NCBI GenBank assembly: GCA_025200525.1
Contig: CM045758.1
Coordinates: forward strand, 193,352,463 to 193,416,462
DNA: 64,000 nucleotides
Source of the DNA: Camellia lanceoleosa
Taxonomy: Eukaryota; Streptophyta; Magnoliopsida; Ericales; Theaceae
Direction: 5' to 3'
Shown here in pieces: positions 12,756 through 25,076 of this stretch; within the stretch, counting starts at the first letter, position 1, and each line of letters opens with the position of its first letter. The notes under the pieces are model-generated. The model did no database searches. It was not told where the DNA came from and saw only the letters and a program-made list of their open reading frames with translations. A program made the translations under genes and the position numbers.

Positions 12756-14780
12756 GTTTGAAATTCACTTTATGATGAACAGTGTAGTCTTATCCATTAA
12801 GAGTTGTATTTGTTGATTGGATTCATTGTAATGGTAACAGATGAGCAACCTAACAAAGGAGGAATTTGTGCATGTACTTAGGAGACAGAGTACTGGGTTT
12901 CCAAGAGGGAGCTCCAAATATAGGGGTGTCACCTTGCACAAATGTGGTAGATGGGAGGCCAGAATGGGCCAATTCTTGGGCAAAAAGTAACTATCATCCT
13001 CCTCATCCTTCTCATCCCCATTTTCTTCTTTTAATTTCAAAATTTTCTTATATTTATTTATTGTTGCATCTCATTCAACAGATATGTCTATCTGGGTCTC
13101 TTTGATACTGAAATTGAAGCTGCCAGGTGTGTTAATGCTTCTCACCCACCCATTTGTCATTTTAAATATGGACCCATACATATATACAATAAAAATAAAA
13201 TTGCATGCATATTGACCCGTTCTTGAAACATATTTATTATATGTAACCAAGTCATGACCCAATTCATAATTTGAATGTTAATAGCTGCCAACCTAGTTGT
13301 AATGTATTTTTGAACTATGATACAATTGTGCCGAGCCTTATCTTGTATTTCTTCTTTATTAATAAAATTTCATTTTCTTCGCTGATTAAAAAAAAAAAAG
13401 ATTTTTTTTTTTTTTCTTCTTTTGTGTGTCTAGTGATTTAAAAAAAATTCATGACTGTAATACACATTTCTTAATACTACCAATGTTGCTATATGGGGAC
13501 CAATCAGCAATGCTAGATATCATGAAAAGTCTTTCATGAAAATGATCATGAAAAATTTGTGACATTTGGATTACACTCAGAATAAAGTACCACACACTAA
13601 TCAAGGCAATCTAAGAGTCACAAATCTTTCATGATCATTTTCATAAAAAAATTTTCATGATTCCTAACATTTTTCGGGGACCAATATCGACTCCTATCCG
13701 GATACAGTAATCTAAAATCATGATTCTGACTCCATTTTTTAACCTTTTGCTATGAATGCATCAATTTGCGACAAGTATATTATGAGGTATTTTTGTGTAG
13801 GGCTTATGATAAAGCTGCAATCAAGTGTAATGGCAAGGAGGCTGTCACCAACTTCGATCCCAGCATCTATGAAGATGAGCTCAAATCTACTGGTAATTAT
13901 AGTACTGAATAATACTGATGCCAATTCTGTATAATCTTTGTTATTTCAAAGTGTTTCTGAATCAAATTTGATTGCTATATATCTGTTTCCCAGAATCTCC
14001 CAGAAATGCTGCACCGGACCATAACTTAGATTTGAGCTTGGGCAGTTCGACCTCAAAACACAAAAACAGCCGAGAATTGGGAAACAAAATCCAAAATGTT
14101 GATCAGTCGGATCAGCATCGTACTACCATACCATTTGAAGCAGATTGGCACAACCGGGCATTTAGGCCACAGGTACATAGAAACTGCTTAGTTTAATTTC
14201 GTCAATTTCTTAAATTGAACCATTTATTCTAATAATATTAATAATTTCCATAACTTATATTAATGTGAACCCAGCTCAATATTCAACAAGAACCACATAG
14301 AATTAATTCCTACAGAAGAGAAGGGTACAATGAGACTGAGACAATGCAACTTCTGAGCCAAACCGACATTCAATCTCCGAGTTCACTGAGATCCGGGCAA
14401 TTCGTCAAGGAGAGTGAAAACTCAATGCTTCACATGTTTTCACCCTCATCAAACTATCAAGTCTGTATTGAAACCCATTTCATGAGTTGGGTATAACTGG
14501 GTTAATTAATTAGACCGGCTAATAAATTGTTTCAATCATGTGGTTGTAGGTTCAGTATCCTAGCAGCAGCAGCAGCAATGGAGGTCAAATTGGAGCCCCC
14601 ACCGGAGGCGATCACCTCTCCCTGTCAATGAGCAACAATCAGCAAAGGTTGTTTATCAATCCTCCGCAATTGTTTGCAACTGCTGCAGCATCATCAGGAT
14701 TCCCACAGCAGATAACTACCCAACCCCAAAATTGGCTACACCAGAAAAATGGATTCCACTCTCTGATGAGACCCTCTTGA
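11729..14780 (+). CDS. AP2: APETALA2-type transcription factor (euAP2, AP2/TOE3 group), 10 exons
   Basis: Nuclear DNA-binding regulator of the euAP2 family, which controls floral organ identity, flowering time and seed traits. Exons: 11729-12288, 12387-12412, 12503-12533, 12632-12719, 12841-12986, 13082-13126, 13801-13892, 13994-14172, 14275-14460 and 14550-14780; all introns are GT-AG and the joined frame is open for about 527 codons. Domains: acidic N-terminal part with [20 protein letters not shown] motif; basic [12 protein letters not shown] block before AP2 repeat 1 (about residues 170-229, [18 protein letters not shown]...[19 protein letters not shown]); AP2 repeat 2 (about 262-319, [18 protein letters not shown]); LDLSL repression motif at 341-345; C-terminus [17 protein letters not shown]. 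The family start MWDLND lies at 11762, so either it or the upstream in-frame ATG at 11729 may be used. Repression by miR172 is expected from a site in exon 10. Intron 6 carries a MITE and a possible LINE tail. It is intact. Confidence 0.96.
13265..13400 (+). repeat. Possible LINE 3' tail in AP2 intron 6
   Basis: The sequence TTGTATTTCTTCTTTATTAA followed by TAAAATTTCATTTTCTTCGC, TGATT and an A-run resembles the 3' end of plant L1-type LINEs (translation-free tail, AATAAA-like signal, poly-A). Similar tails lie at 42150-42223 and 45725-45846. No reverse-transcriptase frame accompanies it here. Confidence 0.35.
13509..13671. repeat. 163-bp MITE, family C copy 1, in AP2 intron 6
   Basis: Ends are inverted repeats AATGCTAGATATCATGAAAA and TTTTCATGATTCCTAACATT. 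The interior also repeats TCATGAAAATGATCATGAAA in inverted form. A second copy of exactly the same length lies inverted at 51773-51935. No coding capacity. It lies within the intron and does not touch splice sites. Confidence 0.8.
14683..14703 (+). promoter_or_regulatory. miR172 target site in the AP2-type coding sequence
   Basis: The 21 bases begin CTGCAGCATCATCAGGAT and end TCC. They pair with the highly conserved plant miR172 except at the outer positions and one G:U. The site is read as Ala-Ala-Ser-Ser-Gly-Phe at about residues 496-502, the position and peptide known in Arabidopsis AP2 and TOE genes. In those genes miR172 acts by translational repression and by cleavage. Pairing was judged by eye against the remembered miR172 sequence. 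Confidence 0.93.
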
Positions 14781-15400
14781 CCCAACTTTTTGTTTTTTGT
14801 TTTTAAATCTTTTATGTAACAAGGCCTTTCAAGTTTGTAAGCATGTAAAGATTAATGCTTTGAGCTTAAATTTCTTCTTTTCCGGTCTCAAAATAGTATG
14901 TCAAACCCAAGTCACGAGTACATAACTTGGATTCAATATCAGATGAGATAAATTCAACGTTTGCATAATCAGGATCTAGATATTCATGCGTTCTATTCTA
15001 TATTTGTGATTCATTTATGTGTTTCTAAAACCGAATATGTGTATTATTATTTAGGCTACCCTCTTATTTATTACTACATCAATAGTAGGTCCTTGTTCAT
15101 ATTTTTGGTACGTGCTATTATTTATTTATTTTTGTATAGTTTATTTAGTAGTTATTGTCGTGCTTTTGTTATTCATAAAACTTGCCTAAATTGTAGAAAT
15201 TTGAAAAAAGAGGTGATGGAAAGAAGTGAGGTTGTGTTCTCGGAAATATCAGCAGATGTTGATGAATTGTCACCATCTTCTGCGTCCTTTGAATCAGTTC
15301 TCTACTAAAAAAATATATTTTAAAACATACCCAGAAACAATTTTGAATGGTTTAGATTCATTTAAAGTGAATCTTCTTGTATAGAATTAAATCCAAACCA
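14781..15400 (+). other. 3' flank of the AP2-type gene
   Basis: The 3' untranslated region probably ends in the AT-rich stretch after 14810 (TTTTATGTAACAAGGCC and following). A short frame ending at 15308 (KKEVMERSEVVFSEIS then ADVDELSPSSASFESVLY, stop TAA) looks protein-like for about 35 residues but has no recognisable family and no clear exon boundary. It is not called as a gene. Confidence 0.4.
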
Positions 15401-16188
15401 TACATTAATATTCCAAATATAACTTTACAGACATATTTTTTGGGTTTTTTTTATAAATATTTTCTGGTTCTTTTGGAGAGAAGGAGCCAGACATTCTATT
15501 ATGACGAGAGGGACTTCTCATCTTAAGCTAAAGCTTCAAAGGACTCTCTGATAGGCCTACTTCGTGTTGATGGATCTGTTAAGGTTACAGCTAAATGACA
15601 CGGACTTCTTATAAGATTTTTAAGAAAAATTCAACGTGCTTTACAAATTTAACACAATTATATTACGTTTTTTTGATGATTTAAGTCTTTATAATACTTA
15701 TCCCGCTTATTATAGAATATTATTATCTTTTTATGTATGCCTTCGTATACCATTTACATTCAGAACATAAAAGTTATGTCAAACTTGTGATTTTATTTTT
15801 TTGAATTTTAGGAAAGTTCATGTAATTTATCCTACAGTTAACATTAGTTATGATTTTGTCTTATTCATTTTGAGAATTTATGTTAAAAGTATTTCACGCA
15901 CTTTAACATCACACGATAAGATAAAAATATAAACGAATTGGATTAATGTTGAGAGAATTCTAACACATCTCTAAGATTATAGGGCAACACGATACAATAC
16001 CTACTCTATCTATAAATTTGTCCTAAACAAAACCAATATTTGATACAGTACGATTTTTATTAACTATTTATGAGACAAATAATTTAAATAAGATGATTTT
16101 TTTGAAATTAGATGAGGAATGCTTTCAACTTCACATTTTTTATTATCAATTTTCAACTTACAAAATTCTATAACTAGCCGGCTTATAC

Positions 16189-16225
<37 letters not shown>

Positions 16226-17545
16226 AAAGTACTTAAGGTTTAGGGATTTAAGAAAAATTCTTAAAAGATTCTTAAAAAGTAATAAAACATTAAGGAACCT
16301 TAAGAATTAATTAATCTAGAAATTGAGCATTGATTATGCAACCCACTTTGATATCATAGTAGTTAAGAATGATGACAATGAATAAAAAATAAGGTGTGTA
16401 TTTTGCATCATCAGGGACGTCATCAATGATTATTTTAGAACCTTCGTACCTTCTAGATCTATTTAATTATTAGTTTGAAATGTAAATATAAAATCTTTGT
16501 GTGTATCAAAGTTAAAGAATTAATTAAGATATTATTAAAATTAAAAAACAATTTTTTAGTTGCATGTTGTGTTTGTGGAAATTAAGATATATATGGATGG
16601 GTTATGAGAGCAAAGAGCCAAACTGCCACCAAAGACTCCTATGATTCCAATCCCCTTTTTTTAACCTTTGTTTTTGCTGTTTTTAACATTTGGTTCTTTT
16701 TGACCACAATGATCCAATAGCTGTCCCAAGTTTTTGAAATAATAGTTTAAAAAAAAGACTTTTGCTAGGACAATGAACACATTTTTTTTTTCCATCACAT
16801 TTTACTATTTCACTATCTCCCATGTCAGTAATGTATTGGGACTTATTCAATTAATGCAATGCTCACACATGAGAAAAAGAATTCATATACAATAAACTAA
16901 CGTGATAGTTCAGATGAATCTGTTTTAAGTGTATTTCGATGATCCGTATTATTCATATTGAAAAAATCATTAAGTTGATCAATTATTTATACAAAAAAAT
17001 AAGTTGATCTAACATCAATAACTACATAATCAAGTTCTAATTGTATAAAAAAAAATGGATAATCACATTCATTTTTTTGAAAAATAAATCTCATTTGGTT
17101 GTGCAACTACTAATGTTGCTTTTTTGATAAATGATATGTTTAATAAGTTTTATAGATTCTTATAAAATAAAAAATTTAAATCAACAAAATAAATTTGGGA
17201 AGTACCAGTCAAGCTCCTACAACAATCTATTGTGCCTTAAGACATAAAGCTCAATAAATATAAACAAAATATGTTTAGAAAATAAGAAAAATTAGGTATC
17301 AGTCAAAAGTAGATCACATTTTTACAGTAGGATGGAAAAACTCATGAAGTGTAAGTTTTTTCTGTGTTTTTCTACACGGGACAAATTTAGGCCCCACACA
17401 TTAATAATTAATTTTTGATGGTATAAACTTATTTGTTGTTGTTTGTTGCAACTAAATGGTTAACTTATAAATAGTAGCAACTAAATGGTTAACTCATCAA
17501 TTTTTTACTTATAATAAAGTGTACCAAATAAACTCATAATCATTA
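15401..17545. other. Intergenic, AT-rich
   Basis: No gene seen. A (GA)n run lies at 16191-16225. Phrases such as GTAATTTATCCTACAG (15815) are reminiscent of ends of the inverted-repeat elements at 22662-23083, but no complete element could be delimited. Confidence 0.5.
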
Positions 17546-17777
17546 GGTCTCGTTTGGGAACAGGTTAATTTAGTAACTTTTTGACTATTTGGCTAAAATA
17601 GTCCCTCAAAAAAACTAGTATGTTTGGGATGACTTTTTGGCTTTTTACGAAAAGATGTGCAAAAAGTAGAGAGAAAAGAGAATCTTTGACTTTTTGGTAT
17701 GAGTTGTTGGCTTTTTGGCTAATTTAGTAACTTTTTGACTTTTTGACTAAAAATGATGCTTCCCAAACAAGACTTAA
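17546..17777. repeat. MITE with TCTCGTTTGGGAA ends
   Basis: The left end TTAGGTCTCGTTTGGGAACA is inverted relative to the right end TGCTTCCCAAACAAGACTTAA. The interior repeats GTAACTTTTTGACTTTTTG and TGGCTAA in both orientations. No target duplication could be confirmed. Confidence 0.6.
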
Positions 17778-18399
17778 ATGAAAAATATATATAATTAAAG
17801 AAAAAAAAACAAAATAAAACAAAACAAAACAAAACACGAGTGGTTAAAACTTTAGGGTACTTTGTTGGTTATTATGTCTGAAAAGCGAGGTGTCGTGTGG
17901 TGTGACTCTGTTCTCAGGTGGTCCAAGCTCTATAGTACTTGTACTTTAGACCACGCGCTACTCATGCGTTTTTAGGGATCAAGTGTTGTCTCTGTTCCTA
18001 AAGACTAGTATGTGTTAAAACTTTATGAGGGCAAGCAACACATTTAAATTCAAAAAAAAATAATTAATTAAAATTACTTTAAATAAATTTAATGGTCAAC
18101 AATATTATAAGTACGATTCATATTTTAATAAGTTTAAATTTATATTATACATTCACTTTTGATATAAAATTAGAAGTGTATCATTTTTACTTTTAAAAGG
18201 ACTATCTTGTTCTCTTTAAATTCTTTTCTTTTGCATAGGATCTACAAAACACTGCGAACTCTCTTATCTCATTTGTTTCACTCTCGGTCTCATCTCTTCT
18301 GTGTTTTTGTCTAATGTCTTTGAATAATGATTCATTCACACAATTTTATCTCCCTGTTTGAATTCATTTTCGTAAATTTCTTATCAACAGGTAGACCAA

Positions 18400-19220
18400 T
18401 TGAGTAATGACACGTGGCAATAGAGTCAGAGTGAAAGTTTTCCATTGATCAAATAGACAGATGACATGAAGAAGGCGATCATGTGCGTCAAGTGGTAGAA
18501 GTAGTTACCAACCAGTTTGTGGCTTAGTAGGTTGATTTGTATGAGATGATGCTTGAAATTGGGGGCTTATTCTCTATCGATGTGGTGCTCAGAGTGATAA
18601 AGGGCACGTGGCAGCATGGAGGAGAGTTGGTTCGATAGGAAGAGTTGAAGGTTTGGTGAGGTTTAAAAGCTTAGAAGTGAGGAGGTAGTTATAGTAGCAG
18701 TTAAGAATGTGATCATGAGCCAAAGAAAGAGAAAAAAGATATAAAAGCCAAGAATTTATAGAGAGAAAAGGGATCAATCAATCATCAACACTCAACATGA
18801 GTTCAATTAGGAGTAGATTACTTTAACATATCATAGGAGTAGTTTATTCTCTCTAGGAGTAGTTTTAATTCAGTGTTTTTGTGATGATTTTCTGGTTCTT
18901 ATAATCAGTAAACTTTTTTCTGGTTCTTTTGTGTTTTTGTTTTTGTTTTTGTTTTTGTTCTTATTCATATCTTTGTAACAAGTAACAATTTCGGCAAAGA
19001 ATACCAGTTTTTAGTTTGTTTCCCTCCATCAATAGCTTCTAAAGAAGTCCTTAAATCTGTCAAAGTATAGGACACCAACCCTAGTTGCTTGATTTGTTTG
19101 TTGTTTGTAAAATTTTGGTTTCTCTATCGAATCTTCTGTGTCGATTTGATTCAAACTAGATTTTTGCTAGCACTCTCGAATAATGTGACAAGCAAAATTT
19201 TAAAAGTTGGACCATGCTCT
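18400..19220 (+). mobile_element. Possible solo LTR or LTR fragment
   Basis: The region is less AT-rich than its surroundings and has an LTR-like order: a non-coding body, a TATA-like GATATAAAAGCCAAG at about 18737, then a T-rich leader with a CTGGTTCTT repeat (18893-18930). No matching second LTR, primer site or target duplication was found. It could equally be a decayed promoter-leader of a gene. Confidence 0.22.
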
Positions 19221-22200
19221 AACAGATAGTAACTAATATAGAATTTGCATTTTGTCTTGCCATCTCATTTGGGGAGATTTGTGGGGGAGAAAATTGTGCA
19301 AATGCAATACTGTTGAATTTCTTTTTTCTCTCTCCATTTGTATATAAGATAAAAACTAAACAACAAAAATTTACAATGTTATTTAGCGACAAATATAATG
19401 AAAAGTGATTTTGTAATTAGTGAAGATGGAAATTTTTAAAGAAAGTCATGATAGTAAGCAATTTTCATGAAAAAATAATATTCTTGTTTGTTTTACAAGA
19501 AATTAAAAGTCAGGCTGATATGTGGTGTATAAAGTAAAAAATAAAAACTTTTCTTTCATGTTTTACTATTTTCATTCTAAGCAAATGCAGCAAAATATAT
19601 ATATATATATATATATTGCATTTTTATCATAACCAACCTAAATCTTAAAATATTGTACCCAAAAAAAAAAAAAAAAAAAAAATCTTCAAAGAAGTAAATA
19701 ATTTAGGAATACATAAACTAATCATGTAATTGGATACTACCCTTCAAATGAAATAAATCTCATCTTTAAATGAAATAATTCTAACCTTTTCAAAAGTCTC
19801 ACACTTAAGTGAAAGATAGTCTCTAATTCTCTTATTGATTTATGTACCAGTAGAAGAATCGCAAAAGAAAAGGAGAGAAGAAAGGAAGCAATGAATGAAG
19901 TGTTGTGTTTATGAGCTTATCAAAGGGTTGGGTGAAGTTTGGTGACATTTTGAATGAAAGTGAATAAAGGAAAAGAGTAGTTGTGGTGAGACCACTTTTT
20001 TATGGCATTTAAAGAAGAGGCTTCCCATATATGGAATTCTCTTTCTTTTTTTCTTTTTTTCTTTTTGTACGTGTGGACATGGCCTCGTGGTAATCGTAAC
20101 CTACAAATGGTTTTTTCATTTATTCATTGTTTGGCTGAACTTGTAAAATTATTTTTTCTTTTTTTAATAGAAATTAGTTTGATAAAAGTAAACATCAAAA
20201 AATTACTTTAGATTTTTTAAATTTATTTTTGTTTAAAAAGTAGGTAATCATATAAAAATAATGAATATTTTTATTTTTTTAACCCAAAAATTTTATAATT
20301 TTTAATTTTAAGAACTCAATAATATAGATCAAGTTTTCCATTTTGGTCTCAGCCTCACCTTTCCCTTTCCTTCCATGTAGCTTATATATATTCACCGACA
20401 CCAAAAAAGTTTCGTTCTCAAATTTCTCTGTCTTTTGTCTCATAGCCTTGAGAATTACGGAACAATTTTAAGTATCTTAAAACAAAAAAATAAAAAATTT
20501 AAAAACAGAGAGTTTTTGACCATATTCACCTCTTCCATTGCAACCATGTAACAAGAGTATCTCAGTACCATTCTAGTAAAGTTTGGTAATCCAAACTTAC
20601 CCGCTCAGAATTTTTTTGGTAGGTGATTGTGTGATGGAAATTAATTTGTGTAGTGTAGAGTCCACGTGTGTGGGGTCTACGTAGGATGCAGTGGAGATTA
20701 TTTTTGGGTAATTTCTGAATTTTTATATAATTTCTGAATTGATAAGAGTGGGTTTGTAATACTACTCATTTAAGGTGAATTATACTTACCTCCCTAAAAT
20801 TTAGTAGAAAAAAAAAATGTCATAGTTTTAATATAATTACACCGATCTGCCTTTTAGCAAGGCTAAACCAAGGTCAATGGTATGATAACACAAGATAAAT
20901 AAGATAAAATATACATTTTAGTGTAAAAGATATGATATTATCATTTTTCTCATTTATGTGACTAACATTTTTTCTATAAAAAAAAAAAAGACTCAGTGCT
21001 ATAAATTATGTCTAACTTGTTGAGGTTATTATATTCATAAAGAATAATAATACAACTAGTTTGTAATTAATATTTTACATTTCCATGCATAAAAATAATG
21101 ATTATTTAATATTTAACAAATTTCAAGACTCATTAAATATAATAAAATATTATTAATTATTTCTTAACTAATGCCTCAATGACACTTACTAGCCCGACCC
21201 TTCATAAATTATGTCAAAGTTGTACAACTTTTTTAATTTTTTTTTCAAATATTAGGAAAAATCTGTGTAATTTACCCTAATTTTTACTATGTAATTAATA
21301 ATTGAGGTAGCCAAGAGCTACGATGCTGAGTCAAAGTCCTTGCTTTACAAAATAACCAAGTGTACATATACAGATATCAAAACATAAATTAATCATATAT
21401 AAGTGTATATAAACGGATTTTTTTATTTTTTTGAAAAAAAATAGTTAACCCATTAACAAATAAAATTTTATCTACATAAAAAAAAGGGTGAGACAGGTCC
21501 CTTTGTTGATCAAGGTTAGGGAGGAAGGAATGGGTTTTCCTAGAAATTAGGCCTCACGTGAGAATAGATTGTTTTAGTAATTTTTTAAGTTTTTATAAAA
21601 AGATATATAAAAAAATAAAAAGAGTGATGTGATAATTTGTAATAATTTTTTGACTAAAATACTTACCCTCCAAACACGCCTTAGTAGATGTATGAAGACT
21701 TTCCATATTAGGAAAGATAGGAATGGATTGTAGATAAGTATAGAGAAGGAGATGAGGTTTGAAAGTGGCCACGACAACACCCCAAGTCCATCTCCAGCCA
21801 TTCGTTCCCCATTGGGGGATGCAGAGATGCTACCTACGTACATCTCAAAAAGTAGACACTTTAGTTCCAATTAATCAATAATGACAGAGACTTCTCCAAA
21901 ATATAATGAGGTACGTATATATAGGTCTTAATAAATAAATTTATTATTTAGTTAGTTTTATGAAAAAAATTTATCATAAAAAATATTATTAATTATAAAT
22001 TTTAGAGATAATTTATAAAAATTATGATAAAATTTTTTTTTAATTGTCAATTTTTAATTATATATATAAAAAATTATCACAAAAAAATTATTTGTAACTA
22101 TAATTTTATCAAGATTTATTTTTAATAGAACTTAATGAGAATTAAATTCAACTATTAAGACCTATTGGTAATTTACTCCACAACTATCAAAATAATCTGA

Positions 22201-22661
22201 ATCATTCATATCACTATCATATACAATTTCTAAAAAATATCTAAACACATCAATAATCAATACATTGGTAAGAGTCATGAAAGTCCACTTTATGGGGTGC
22301 CAAACATTTTCCCCAATTAATTCCCCTCCAAACTTTGGTAAGCACAATCCCCAATCCCCCCAGCACTCTTTCTATTTTTTTATTTTTTTTATTTTGTTAT
22401 TTATAGAAAAATTACATGTCAATCGAAAGTTCACAATTTAATTATTAATGTTTATATAGTTTTCCATTGATTTGAAATTTGTTAGTTTCCCTCTTCCTTT
22501 TTTTTTTTTTTTTTATTATACAAATTATATCACTGGTCCGTTAATTTGAATAAAATTTTATTTTAATTTTTATAATTTTAATTTAAATCATTTAATCTTT
22601 ACATTTTCATTTTTAATTTAAAATATTGATTGCAGATTTTTTTTTGAGAACATAATCATAA
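19221..22661. other. Intergenic, AT-rich, no gene recognised
   Basis: An (AT)n run lies at 19594-19617 and a poly-A run at 19661-19681. Bases about 20770-21285 start with GGTGAATTATACTTACC and end with GTGTAATTTACCCTAAT, suggesting another terminal-inverted element. The rest is AT-rich filler with short meaningless frames. Confidence 0.45.
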
Positions 22662-23083
22662 TAAGGGTAAATTATACTGTCCTTTTATATTAATTCATTT
22701 TTTTACTTTGGCCTTTGAATTTTTTTTCACTTAGACCCTTCATATTTTAATTTTTTTTCATATTACTCCTAAAACTAATTTTTGTTCAAAATAAGATAAA
22801 AATGCCACGTTAACTTATGCTTAACATAAAAAAATATATTATTATATTAGAGTTTGAATTTATGTTAAATGTGTGAGTTATATGTAACAAAATATTTTTA
22901 TGACACATAACTGTCAATGTGTAACTTTCTATCTAATTTTATACATAAGTTAGCAGTGGAAGTAAATTGAAAAAAAAAAATTTGTAACATAAAAGATCAA
23001 ATTGAGAAAAAATAAATTTCTAAGGGTCAAAGGAAAAAAATAATCAAATATAAAAGGGCCAAAGTATAATTTATCCTAATAAT
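22662..23083. repeat. Inverted-repeat MITE with AGGGTAAATTATACT ends
   Basis: The left end AGGGTAAATTATACTGTCCT, TTTATATT and the right end ATATAAAAGGGCCAAAGTAT, AATTTATCCTA form an inverted pair; the arms also match further in (ACTTAGACCCTTCATATT against AAATTTCTAAGGGTCAAAGG). The flanks are TAAT-rich, so the exact target duplication is ambiguous. Confidence 0.6.
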
Positions 23084-23165
23084 AGCGATACAGTGAGATG
23101 TTTTTTAAAATTGTAAAATCAGTAAAAATTTGAAAAAAAAAATTACGAAAAGATAGAATAAAGAA

Positions 23166-23791
23166 GGGTTAATTACACTAATAGTCCCTATAGTTTGGGA
23201 CTTGTGTCACTTTGGTCCCTAACTTTTCAATTATGACACATTTGACCCTGAAGTTTGAATCTTGTTCCAAATAAGGACAATTGAAAATATTATTAGATTT
23301 TTCAAGGGTAAAATCGTCAATTTGATAAAATATAAACTAATTTGACAAAAATAAATGTCAAAAAAATATTTTTAATATTTTTAAAATTATTTTTATCCAC
23401 CAATGATAAAATTATTTAAAATTAATAAAAATTACATGATTAATTTTTTAAAATTAATTTTACATGATCATCATCCAAACACATAATAAAAATTAATTTG
23501 GTAAAAAAAAAATAAATGTCTAAAAGATTTATCAATTTTACATAATTTTATTTTTAGTAGGTAGAAATAATTTTTAAAAATTCAAAAATATTTGCTTGAC
23601 ATTTATTTTTGTCAAATTAGTTTATATTTTATCAAATTGACAATTTTACCCTTGAAAAATCTAATTATATATTCAATTGTCCTTATTTGAAACAAGATTC
23701 AAACTTCAGGGTCAAATGTGTCACAATTGAAAAGTCAGGGACCAAAGTGACACAAGCCCCAAACTATAAGGACTATTTGTGTAATTTGCCC
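23166..23791. mobile_element. Mutator-like non-autonomous element with long inverted arms
   Basis: Flanked by a perfect 9-bp direct repeat AATAAAGAA (23157-23165 and 23792-23800), the target length made by Mutator-like elements. Arms of more than 200 bp are inverted repeats: GGGTTAATTACACTAATAGT and CACTTTGGTCCCTAACTTTT on the left against AAAAGTCAGGGACCAAAGTG and AAATAGTCCTTATAG (as read from the other strand) on the right. The core holds no transposase. The well-preserved arms and duplication suggest a relatively recent insertion. Confidence 0.85.
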
Positions 23792-23800
23792 AATAAAGAA

Positions 23801-24354
23801 TTTTGAGGGAGCAACTACCCCAACGTTAAGTTTCTTCCCTCTTTTTTCTGCCACGCCTTTCTTCGTCATCCCTAAACCCTCTCTCACCATATTCGGCCAC
23901 CCCAATGCAAACAAGGAGAGATCAATTCCCATAAAACATTTCTTTGCACAGAGAAGCACATGAAGCAGAAAATGAAATATTTATAATTTGACCAAAAAAG
24001 TGAAAATGAAGTTCTTGTGTTGGCAGTCCCCTCGATTGACTGGTGAATATCATGTCTATTTCGTTTCAAAAATTTGAATAATTTCATTGTAATTCCTGTA
24101 CAACAAAAGTATATATGAAGTTCAAAAGTTTGAAGCATAATTATTACTAAAATAATAAAACAAATTGCATTTAAATGCCCACTGTCATAAATAAAATTGA
24201 AGTCTAGAGGACAGGATGAGCCATTTACTTTGGGACCCATATTTTACATGCTGAGTATTCAAGTTACTGTGAAGGCATTATGACACACAAACCCTCCTTG
24301 CCTAACTGTCACCCCTTGTCCGGCCATTGCACTGCAAAATTGTGGGTCTCCATG
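23801..24354. other. Intergenic; probable 3' untranslated sequence of - strand transcripts
   Basis: No conserved frame seen. On the - strand this lies directly downstream of the exon ending at 24355 and is likely to contain its 3' untranslated sequence. Overlapping small frames on the - strand (23735-24240) have no protein character I recognise. Confidence 0.4.
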
Positions 24355-25076
24355 CTAAAAAAACGCTTCAATGACACCTAGAATATGAAAGGCAATTTGA
24401 TCAGCTGCAGCTATAACCGTGGTGGCCTTGTATAGAAAATTGTCCCCAATTCGTGTCTCCACTGGCATGAGATCGCTGCAAAGAAAGAAAGGCATGCCAA
24501 ATTAAACAAAGGCACTTTTTAAATTCACTAGATAAACAGAGAAATCGCAAAGAAAATGTCAATAAAATAAGCAATCACTTTTGCAGTGATAGTTGCTCCA
24601 TGCCATGATCTGGCATTCTGTTCATGGACAAAAATGGAGGGGCAGCATTCCTTCTGGATATTCAAAATGCGAGAAAGAATCAGTGAGAGTTACGAGTCAC
24701 GAGTCATGTGTAATCTTAATTATTTTACTGTGTGACAAGCAAGACCAAAGATTTCATTCCCTAAAGAAAGAAACCACCTCTGTGGGAAGAAATAAAGAAA
24801 AAGGAAAAAAGAAAAACTCCCAACCTTTCTATGAGATTGAGGGTATTTATTTGTCTTCGCAAATATGTTATAAGAACATTAAAAAGGGTACAGAAATTTG
24901 TTACAAGCAAATAAAGAGTCCCACACAATTATAGAAAGATGAATACAGTCAAGGTTATTTCTGTTTCTAGCTATCAAATACATTTGGAAACGGCCAGAGA
25001 ACAATATGATGGAATTCATTACTGACCTGTGACAAATGTAATTGATCTCTTCCGATTGCAGTAGCTTACATATCTT
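24355..25076 (-). CDS. Unrecognised exon chain downstream of the OTU stop codon (partial gene or alternative 3' end)
   Basis: Three segments with splice signals read in one continuous phase on the - strand: 25076-25027 (KICKLLQSEEINYICH, donor GTCAGT), 24653-24579 (RNAAPPFLSMNRMPDHGM then EQLSLQ, donor GTGATT) and 24475-24355 (DLMPVETRIGDNFLYKATT then VIAAADQIAFHILGVIEAFF, stop TAG), each after a CAG acceptor. The first segment also joins in phase to a second frame of the OTU terminal exon ending FERYLK at 25233 (donor GTATCA). No ATG begins the chain, so the 5' part is missing or lies in the upstream exons. I do not recognise the family. It may be a separate gene's C-terminus, an alternative last-exon set of the OTU locus, or spliced 3' untranslated sequence that happens to be open. 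Confidence 0.42.

Noticed and set aside
12074..13262. Small frames on the - strand and out of frame within the AP2 gene
   Set aside because: They are shadows of the AP2 exons and introns; the + strand spliced frame explains the region fully.
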